Shown: positions 57,969-64,000 of the stretch, one piece after another
Numbering within the stretch: position 1 is the first letter of the stretch
How the letters are laid out: each line of letters begins with the position of its first letter
Assembly (NCBI RefSeq): GCF_020096995.1
Contig: NZ_CP083692.1
Coordinates: forward strand, 992,001-1,056,000
Direction: 5' to 3'
Origin: Leucobacter sp. Psy1
GTDB lineage: Bacteria > Actinomycetota > Actinomycetes > Actinomycetales > Microbacteriaceae
DNA: 64,000 bases
The notes under the pieces: model-generated
The model's database searches: none
Told to the model about the DNA's origin: nothing
The model's input: only the letters and a program-made list of their open reading frames with translations
Program-made: the position numbers and the translations under genes

Positions 57969-59690
57969 TCAGAGGAGCTCGGCGACTTCCGGTGCGGCCG
58001 CGGCGCGTACCGCCTGTCGGGCGCCCTCGGGGGACTCGGCCGCCAGAGCCTCACGGGCGAGCGCCTCGCACTGCTCCAGGGTGTGGCTGCGCAGCGCGAG
58101 TCGCACCGCTCGGACCTTGCCGGTCGCCATGGAGAGGCTCGTCACGCCGAGACCGACGAGAACGAGGGCGAGGAAGGGGTCGCCAGCCGATTCGCCGCAC
58201 ACGCCGAGCGGCTTGCCCGCCTCGCGTGCACCGTTCGCGGCCGCCGCGATCACGTCGAGCACCGCGGGCTGCCACGGATCAAGCAGGTCGGAGAGCTCAC
58301 CCTCCATGCGGTCTGCCGCCATGGTGTACTGCGCGAGGTCGTTGGTGCCGAGGCTGCCGAAATCGACGGCGGTGAGCACCTGCGAAGCGCGGAGGGCAGC
58401 GCCAGGTACCTCGATCATCACGCCGGACGACGGCAGATTGTTCGCGCGCACCTCCTCCGCGAACCAGCGCGCCTCCGATGCGGTCGCGACCATGGGGGCC
58501 ATGACGCGCACGTCGGCTCCCGTCGCCTCCGCTGCGGCCGAGAGCGCCTCGAGCTGCGTCGACAGGATGTCGGGCCGCGCCTGGGAGAGTCGCAGGCCGC
58601 GGCGCCCGAGCGCCGGGTTCTCCTCGGGCCCAAGATCGGCGAACGCGAGGGGCTTGTCTGCGCCGGCGTCGAGCGTGCGCACGACGACTCGCCGCTCACC
58701 GAACGGTGCGAAGACCTGTCGGTATATCTCGGTCTGCTCTTCGACGGTGGGTGCCTGATCGGCGGAGAGGAAGACGAATTCGGTGCGGAACAGGCCGACG
58801 CCCTCGACGTCTTCCGCCCCGGCGAGCTCGGCGTCCTGTACTCCGCCGATGTTGGCGAGGAGGGCGACGTGATGCCCGTCAGCGGTTTCGCCGGGACCCG
58901 TGACGTCGGCGAGGGCCTCGGCGAGCCGCTCGCGTCGTTCGCGCTGCGCGTCGACGAGAGCGGGATCGGGGTTCAGGATCACGGTGCCCGAGCCACCGTC
59001 GAGTGCGACGGGCGTGCCGCTCGGAATCGAGGTCGCCTCGGGTAACTGGACGACCGCGGGGATCCCCATCTGCGCTGCGAGAATCGCGGTGTGGCTGGTG
59101 AGCCCGCCGGCTCGGGTGATGATGCCGAGCACAAGCGAGCGATCGAGCGTGGCCGTTTCGGCGGGCGCGAGGTCTTCCGCGACGACGATGCTCGGTTCGC
59201 TGAAGTCGGGCACTCCTGGTGCCGGTTCGCCGAGTACGGCGGCGATCGCTCGGGAACCCACGTCGCGGAGGTCGGTGACGCGCTCGGCGAAGTAGCCGCC
59301 CAGCGCTGCGAACTGCTCCGCGAACTCATCGATCGCCTGCGCGATGGCGTTGGCCGGACCCAAACCTGCGGAGAGGTGCTTCGTGACGGCGCGGTGCAGC
59401 GATCGATCGCGAGCGATCATCGCCGTCGCCTTGAGGATGTCGCGGGCCGATGCGTCGGCCTGCGCGGCCTTGGCGTCGAGGGACTCGGCGACGTGCATGA
59501 AGCTCGCGATCGCCTGCTCGGCTGCGGCCGCGGGATCCGCCGCGGCGGGTTCGTCTTTCGGAGGGCCGACCGGCGACGCCACCTGCACCACGGGGCCGTA
59601 GGCGGAGCCGGGGCTCACCCCGATGCCGTGTCGCTCCTCGGCGGTCTGCCCGCCGCCGAGAGCTCCGGTGTCGTCGCCGGCCGCACTCAC
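57969..59690 (-). CDS. ptsI: PEP-protein phosphotransferase, enzyme I of the PTS
   Basis: A 573-residue enzyme I that passes phosphate from PEP to HPr. Phospho-His200 in GGLTSHTAILA, PEP-binding LFRTEFVFL and RTLDAGADKPLAF, catalytic Cys in GVCGESAGDPF. Joined to ptsH by ATGA. Length is standard. Its mRNA ends at the hairpin 57930-57966. Confidence 0.96.
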   Translation of the reverse strand: MSAAGDDTGALGGGQTAEERHGIGVSPGSAYGPVVQVASPVGPPKDEPAAADPAAAAEQAIASFMHVAESLDAKAAQADASARDILKATAMIARDRSLHRAVTKHLSAGLGPANAIAQAIDEFAEQFAALGGYFAERVTDLRDVGSRAIAAVLGEPAPGVPDFSEPSIVVAEDLAPAETATLDRSLVLGIITRAGGLTSHTAILAAQMGIPAVVQLPEATSIPSGTPVALDGGSGTVILNPDPALVDAQRERRERLAEALADVTGPGETADGHHVALLANIGGVQDAELAGAEDVEGVGLFRTEFVFLSADQAPTVEEQTEIYRQVFAPFGERRVVVRTLDAGADKPLAFADLGPEENPALGRRGLRLSQARPDILSTQLEALSAAAEATGADVRVMAPMVATASEARWFAEEVRANNLPSSGVMIEVPGAALRASQVLTAVDFGSLGTNDLAQYTMAADRMEGELSDLLDPWQPAVLDVIAAAANGAREAGKPLGVCGESAGDPFLALVLVGLGVTSLSMATGKVRAVRLALRSHTLEQCEALAREALAAESPEGARQAVRAAAAPEVAELL

Positions 59691-59956
59691 TGCGCGTCCA
59701 GATCTGTGGCGAGCAGTTCTGCGAGACGGTCGAGCACGGCGTCAGCGTCGTCGCCCTCCGCTGTCAGCACGACCTCTTCACCGTGCTTGGCTCCGAGCGC
59801 CATGACGCCGAGAATGCTGCCGGCGTCGACCGCGGCCTCACCCGGCCTCCCGATTTCCACATCCAGGCCCGAGTCGCCGACGGCTTCGACGAAGAGCGAA
59901 GCGGGTCGGGCGTGCAGGCCGACGGACGATGCGATGGTGACGGAACGAGTTGCCAT
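59687..59956 (-). CDS. ptsH: HPr, phosphocarrier protein of the PTS
   Basis: An 89-residue HPr. Phospho-His15 in GLHARPAS, and Ser47 in DAGSILGVMALG as the position of the regulatory serine. It passes phosphate from enzyme I to the fructose EIIA. Confidence 0.96.
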   Translation of the reverse strand: MATRSVTIASSVGLHARPASLFVEAVGDSGLDVEIGRPGEAAVDAGSILGVMALGAKHGEEVVLTAEGDDADAVLDRLAELLATDLDAQ

Positions 59957-60031
59957 AATGTCTCCTTGGTTGCTTGGGTCCAGCGTAGCTCGCCGGGTGA
60001 CGAACGTGCGAACGATTGATGAGTCGGGGTG

Positions 60032-62095
60032 TCAGGCGGCCGCAGGTGCGCCCGTCCGTACTTCAGCGGCGTCCTTCGCCGCCTTGCGGCGGGCACCCAT
60101 CGCTTTGAAGAGCACGACGAGCGCCGCCGTGATCACGACGCCGACCGCCAGGGCGACGACGAAGAGCAGCGGCTGTCCGATGAGGGGGAGGACCCAGATG
60201 CCGCCGTGCGGTGCGAGCAGCGTCGAACCGAACAGCATGACAAGGCCGCCGGTGGCCGCAGATCCGATGGTCGAGGCGATGATGATGCGGATGGGGTCGG
60301 CCGCGGCGAAGGGGATCGCTCCCTCGGAGATGAAGGAGGCGCCGAGCAGCCATGCGGCCTTGCCGTTCTCCCGCTCGGGAGCTGAGAACAGGCGAGGGGC
60401 GACCGCCGTGGCGAGTGCGAGTGCGAGTGGAGCCACCATGCCCGCCGCCATGACAGCGGCCATGATCTTCAGCTGCGGCGCGTCCATGGCGGTTCCTGCG
60501 GCGGAGAGTCCGGCGGTGGCGAAGCCGTAGGCGACCTTGTTCACGGGGCCGCCGAGGTCGAAGCCCATCATGGCGCCGAGGATGAGGCCGAGCACGAGCA
60601 CGCCGCCGCCGGTGAGGCTGTTGAGACCGTCGTTGAGGCTGTTCATGAGGGCGACGATCGGGCGGCCGAGTACCGTGATGAAGAGCCCGGCGGTCACGAG
60701 CGACGACAGCAGCGGGATCACGACGACGGGCATGACGCCGCGCACTCCCTTGTGCACCTTCCAGCTCGAGATCCAGCGTGCGACGGCACCCGCGAGAAGA
60801 CCCGTCACGATGCCGCCGAGGAAGCCGGCGTCCATGGTGATGGCGATCGATCCGCCGACGATGCCGGGCACGAGCCCTGGCCGGTCGGCAATGGCGAAGG
60901 CGATGTAGCCGGAGAGGATCGGCACGAGGAACCCGAACGAGGCCGACCCGATGACGTTGGCGAGCGCCGCCCACGAGGTGAGGCTCGCCGGGTTGAAGTT
61001 CTGCGCGATGTTGTACTGGTCATCGCCCATGAGGCTGTACTTGACGATCTCGATGGCGCCGTTCTCGCCGAGCGCGATCTGCGCGAGCATGAACGAGATG
61101 GCGATGAGGATTCCGCCTGCCGCGACGAAGGGGATCATGTACGAGACGCCCGTCATGAGCCACTGACGGAGCTTCGTGCCGAAACCGACGCGGGCGGACT
61201 GGTCGTCCTCGGAGCTGGAATCGACGGGATGCGCGTCGGTTCGCGCCCGGGAGGGGTCCGCTTCCCAGGCCGCAGCGAGTTCCGCCGCCTGCTCGATGAG
61301 TTGGGGGCCGTCCGAGATCGCCTTCTTCACGCCGACGTCGATGGTCGGCTTCCCGGCGAAGCGCCCGCGTTCCTTCACTTCGACATCGTGAGCGAAGATG
61401 ACGGCGTCGGCGTCGGCGATCTGTGCGGCGCTGAGCGGAGTGGATCCGGCGGATCCCTGCGTCTCGACAGTGATCTCGTGGCCGGCTTCCCGCGCCGCGT
61501 TCTCGAGCGCCTCGGCGGCCATGTACGTGTGCGCGATGCCGGTGGGGCACGAGGTCACGCCGACGAACCGCAGGGTGCGGCCGGCCGGAGCGCTCTCGGC
61601 CTCTGGCTGAGTCGCGGGGGAGTCGGCCTCTGACTGGACCGCAGGGGTGTCGAGCTGCACGTGCTGCTCGACGATTTCCACCACCTCGGCTGCCGTCGTC
61701 GCGGCGAGCAGGGCGGCGCGGAAGTCCTCACGCATGAGCGCACGCGCGAGCTGCGGCAGGACCTGCATGTGCGCATCCCCGCCGTCGGCTGGAGCGGCGA
61801 TGAGGAAGACGAGTCTGGCCGGACCGTCCTTGGCACCCCAGTCGATGCCGTCGGCGATTCTGCCGAACACGAGCGAGGGCTCCGTGATCGCGGCGCTCCT
61901 GGCGTGGGGGATGGCGATGCCCCCGGGAAGGCCGGTGGCGGTCTTCGACTCGCGCTCGCGGACGTCGGCGACGAACTGATCGAGGTCGGTGCACCGCCCG
62001 GTCGCGACCAGTCGTTCTGCGAGCGCACGCGTGGCCTCGTGGCGGTCGTCGCCGGTGAGGTCGAGCACCACCTGATCGTCATTGATGAGGGGCAT
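60032..62095 (-). CDS. fruA: PTS fructose transporter, EIIABC
   Basis: A 687-residue fructose permease. EIIA at about 1-150 with His64 in AIPHARS; Glu/Ser-rich linker (150-165); EIIB at about 165-270 with Cys183 in VTSCPTGIAHTYMAAE; EIIC at about 305-670, eight to nine helices with GMMGFDLGGPVNK. It imports and phosphorylates fructose to fructose 1-phosphate. Gene order fruR-fruK-fruA. Confidence 0.96.
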   Translation of the reverse strand: MPLINDDQVVLDLTGDDRHEATRALAERLVATGRCTDLDQFVADVRERESKTATGLPGGIAIPHARSAAITEPSLVFGRIADGIDWGAKDGPARLVFLIAAPADGGDAHMQVLPQLARALMREDFRAALLAATTAAEVVEIVEQHVQLDTPAVQSEADSPATQPEAESAPAGRTLRFVGVTSCPTGIAHTYMAAEALENAAREAGHEITVETQGSAGSTPLSAAQIADADAVIFAHDVEVKERGRFAGKPTIDVGVKKAISDGPQLIEQAAELAAAWEADPSRARTDAHPVDSSSEDDQSARVGFGTKLRQWLMTGVSYMIPFVAAGGILIAISFMLAQIALGENGAIEIVKYSLMGDDQYNIAQNFNPASLTSWAALANVIGSASFGFLVPILSGYIAFAIADRPGLVPGIVGGSIAITMDAGFLGGIVTGLLAGAVARWISSWKVHKGVRGVMPVVVIPLLSSLVTAGLFITVLGRPIVALMNSLNDGLNSLTGGGVLVLGLILGAMMGFDLGGPVNKVAYGFATAGLSAAGTAMDAPQLKIMAAVMAAGMVAPLALALATAVAPRLFSAPERENGKAAWLLGASFISEGAIPFAAADPIRIIIASTIGSAATGGLVMLFGSTLLAPHGGIWVLPLIGQPLLFVVALAVGVVITAALVVLFKAMGARRKAAKDAAEVRTGAPAAA

Positions 62096-62142
62096 GTCGA
62101 TTCCTTTCGTAGGGTGAATTCGGGGTTCGGCGCGGGGCCGGT

Positions 62143-63090
62143 TCAGTCGTCGAGGGGCATGTCGCGACCCGGGGACCGGGTGAATGCGACGTCGATGCCG
62201 TCGAGGTCGGCCGGGGTCGGCACTTCCGTTCCGGGAAGGCGCACGGCAGCGGCACCCCAGCTGACGCCCTGCTGGAGGGCCTCAGCCGGGTCCAGGCCGC
62301 TGTCGAGGCCGAAGAGCAGTCCAGCGAGCATGCAGTCGCCCGCGCCCACCGTCGAGACGGGCTCGGTGATGATCGCGCGCGCGTGGCTGACGTCCGATGC
62401 CGTCACGAGGACCGCTCCGTCGCGTCCCAGGCTGACGGCGACGTACGCGACGCCGCTGCGCACGAGCTCGCGCGCGGTGTCGATGACGGCACCCAGAGTG
62501 TCGAGAGTTCTGCCGGTGAGCTCGGCCAGTTCTTCGCGGTTCGGTTTGATGAGCGTGGGACGCGCGGCGACGGCTTCGGCCATCGGCGACCCGGAGGAGT
62601 CGATGGCGACCGAGGCGCCTCTGGCGACGGCTTCGCGCACGAGCTGGGCGTAGAGGTCGGAGGGGGCGCCCGGGGGGAGGCTGCCGCATCCGGCGACCCA
62701 CGATCCGGGTGTCGCGCGTTCGAGCGTCGCTTCCATGAGCGCGTTCACCTCCGCCTCGCTGAGATCGGGCCCCGGCTCGTTGAGTTTCGTCGTGGTTCCG
62801 TCTGGTTCGAGCACGCTGATGTTCATCCGCACGCTCCCGGCGACCTCGACGACGCTCGCGGTGACATCGGTCTGGGCGAGGAGCGCCTCGAAGAGCGCTC
62901 CTTCCGGGCCGCCGGAGGGCACCACGACCAGCGGATCCCCGCCCATCGCCGCGATTGCTCGGCCGACGTTGACACCTTTGCCGCCCGGGTCGACCCGAGA
63001 TGAGGTGGCGCGCAGCACCTGGCCGCGTTCCAGGTCGCCGACGGAGACGGCTCGATCGACGCTGGGATTCGGGGTGAGTGCTGTGATCAT
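62143..63090 (-). CDS. fruK: 1-phosphofructokinase
   Basis: A 315-residue PfkB-family kinase. MITALTPNPSVDRAV opens it, GGKGVNVGRAIAAMG is the sugar-phosphate site, and STVGAGDCMLAGLLFGL holds the catalytic Asp. It converts fructose 1-phosphate to the bisphosphate. ATG 63090 overlaps the fruR stop (ATGA). Confidence 0.95.
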   Translation of the reverse strand: MITALTPNPSVDRAVSVGDLERGQVLRATSSRVDPGGKGVNVGRAIAAMGGDPLVVVPSGGPEGALFEALLAQTDVTASVVEVAGSVRMNISVLEPDGTTTKLNEPGPDLSEAEVNALMEATLERATPGSWVAGCGSLPPGAPSDLYAQLVREAVARGASVAIDSSGSPMAEAVAARPTLIKPNREELAELTGRTLDTLGAVIDTARELVRSGVAYVAVSLGRDGAVLVTASDVSHARAIITEPVSTVGAGDCMLAGLLFGLDSGLDPAEALQQGVSWGAAAVRLPGTEVPTPADLDGIDVAFTRSPGRDMPLDD

Positions 63091-63848
63091 ACGGCAACTA
63101 CTTTCGGTCCGGCCGCGCGGATGGCATCCGCGGTGTCCTCGTCGAGACCGGTGTCCGTGATGACCAGGTCGATGTCGTCGAGATCGGCGAAGCGGTGGAG
63201 GTGGACGGAGGAGGCCTTGCTCGAGTCGGCGGCGACGACAGTGGTGCGGGAAGCCCGCACCATGGCGCGTTTGGTCGCCGCCTCGGCTTCGTCGGGTGTC
63301 GAGAGTCCTCGGATCGCGTCGAATCCATTGGTGCCGATGAATCCGACGTCGACGGTGAGCTCGTCGAGGGCGTCGCACGCCCACCTGCCCACCGCGGCCC
63401 CGGTCGTGGCTCGGACCCTCCCGCCGATCTGCAGCAGCGTCACCTCGGGCATCGCCGTCAGGATCGAGCAGATCGCCGGACTGTTCGCGACCACCGTGTA
63501 GGGGGTGTCCGCGGGGAGAGCCTGCGCGATGGCGAGCGTGCTCGTGCCTGCGTCGAGCAACAGGGTGCCGCCCTCGGGAAGTTCTTCGATTGCGCGCTGG
63601 GCGATGCGGCGCTTCTCTGCCGCGCGTCGACCGATGCGCTCGGCCATGCCGAGTTCGCGTGTGAATGCTTCGACCGGGATCGCGCCGCCGTGCACTCGCG
63701 TGAGCAGGCCGCGCGCCTCGAGTGCGGTGAGATCACGGCGAATCGTCTCGGAGGTGACCCCGAGTCGCTTGGCGAGCGACGCAACCTCGACGCGGCCATC
63801 GGCGCGCGCGGAACCGAGGATCGTCTGCTGGCGTTCGGCGGCGTACAC
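63087..63848 (-). CDS. fruR: DeoR-family regulator of fructose utilisation (FruR)
   Basis: A 253-residue DeoR protein: HTH from RVEVASLAKRLGVTSETIRRDLTALEARGLLTRVHGGAI, sugar-phosphate sensor domain with LDAGTSTLAIAQAL and GTNGFDAIRGLSTPDEAEAATKRAM. GTG 63848 (VYAAERQQTIL) gives the normal DeoR start; earlier ATG 63866 and GTG 63854 are possible, and no clear Shine-Dalgarno separates them. The ligand is presumably fructose 1-phosphate. Confidence 0.93.
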   Translation of the reverse strand: MYAAERQQTILGSARADGRVEVASLAKRLGVTSETIRRDLTALEARGLLTRVHGGAIPVEAFTRELGMAERIGRRAAEKRRIAQRAIEELPEGGTLLLDAGTSTLAIAQALPADTPYTVVANSPAICSILTAMPEVTLLQIGGRVRATTGAAVGRWACDALDELTVDVGFIGTNGFDAIRGLSTPDEAEAATKRAMVRASRTTVVAADSSKASSVHLHRFADLDDIDLVITDTGLDEDTADAIRAAGPKVVAV

Positions 63849-63866
63849 ACTCACATAATGCCACAT

Positions 63867-63895
63867 AAACAGAAACAAGCAAAGCAAAAACAACA
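63867..63895. promoter_or_regulatory. A-rich AAACA repeat upstream of fruR
   Basis: Three AAACA units (63867, 63873, 63888) and related CAA steps in a stretch without T, in a high-GC genome. The opposite strand reads as TGTTT repeats, like sites bound by DeoR-type sugar regulators. 63896-64000 shows no gene or motif I can support. Confidence 0.5.
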
Positions 63896-64000
63896 TTTCA
63901 CTCTGGGTGTCTTGCGCTGCAATGGGGCGTCACACTCGCGCGAAACCCATTCGTCTCATGAATGCTGGGTATCACCACACCTTTTCAATCACTGCGGGAG

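Overview
The window is 64 kb of high-GC bacterial chromosome with tightly packed genes. Many start and stop codons overlap by four bases (ATGA or GTGA), GTG starts are frequent, and several genes have a TANNNT -10 box six or seven bases before the start codon (leaderless style). A type-1 IPP isomerase with a C50-type carotenoid operon, a DtxR/IdeR-type iron box, a divergent LysG/LysE pair and a MetY/CoA-binding pair fit an actinobacterium of the Microbacteriaceae (Leucobacter or Microbacterium-like). That placement is inference from gene content. I see no insertion sequence, prophage, CRISPR array, rRNA or convincing tRNA, and no gene-free stretch over 300 bases.

Layout. (1) 1-12.7 kb: a catabolic regulon with a DszA-type flavin monooxygenase, a bare 2-oxoacid-dehydrogenase E2 catalytic domain, an AEC transporter, a TRAP transporter, two SDR dehydrogenases, a double PPC/DUF296 protein, a free-standing lipoyl domain, E1 alpha, E1 beta and a FadR-type regulator. 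Three TGGTnnnACCA dyads lie in front of E2/AEC and the TRAP operon. (2) 12.9-25.6 kb: MsrB, ComB, then a minus-strand organosulfur block (SsuBAC-like ABC transporter, DszC-like and DszA-like monooxygenases, MFS transporter, acetyl-CoA synthetase-like ligase, MetY, CoA-binding protein) and a hypothetical gene with an in-frame 15-bp tandem repeat. (3) 25.8-34 kb: ANTAR regulator, EamA/LysR pair, then MarR (CrtR-like) divergent from idi-crtE-crtB-crtI-crtEb. (4) 34-39.8 kb: siderophore-iron uptake (FecBCDE-type ABC, SIP reductase, AraC regulator) with an IdeR box. (5) 39.9-45.8 kb: MarR/LLM/F420-type reductase, an acetyltransferase, an amidohydrolase, LysE/LysG.

(6) 45.9-52.0 kb holds what I consider the most unusual system: six minus-strand genes joined by 1-4 base overlaps. 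The first is a response-regulator receiver domain fused to a PIG-L/LmbE deacetylase, followed by an ATP-grasp ligase, a PHP phosphoesterase, a processive family-2 glycosyltransferase, a 55-residue membrane protein and a PAS-containing sensor histidine kinase. The arrangement suggests a two-component pathway whose output is enzymatic (sugar de-N-acetylation for a surface glycan) rather than transcriptional. (7) 52.2-57.9 kb: small membrane protein/SRPBCC pair, SodA-flavin reductase under a clear SoxR box, SoxR, FadR/asparaginase, SDR/MarR. (8) 57.9-63.9 kb: fructose PTS regulon fruR-fruK-fruA plus ptsH-ptsI.

The genes read as a soil- or host-associated heterotroph with several scavenging modules (organosulfur, organic acids, siderophore iron, fructose), each next to its own regulator.
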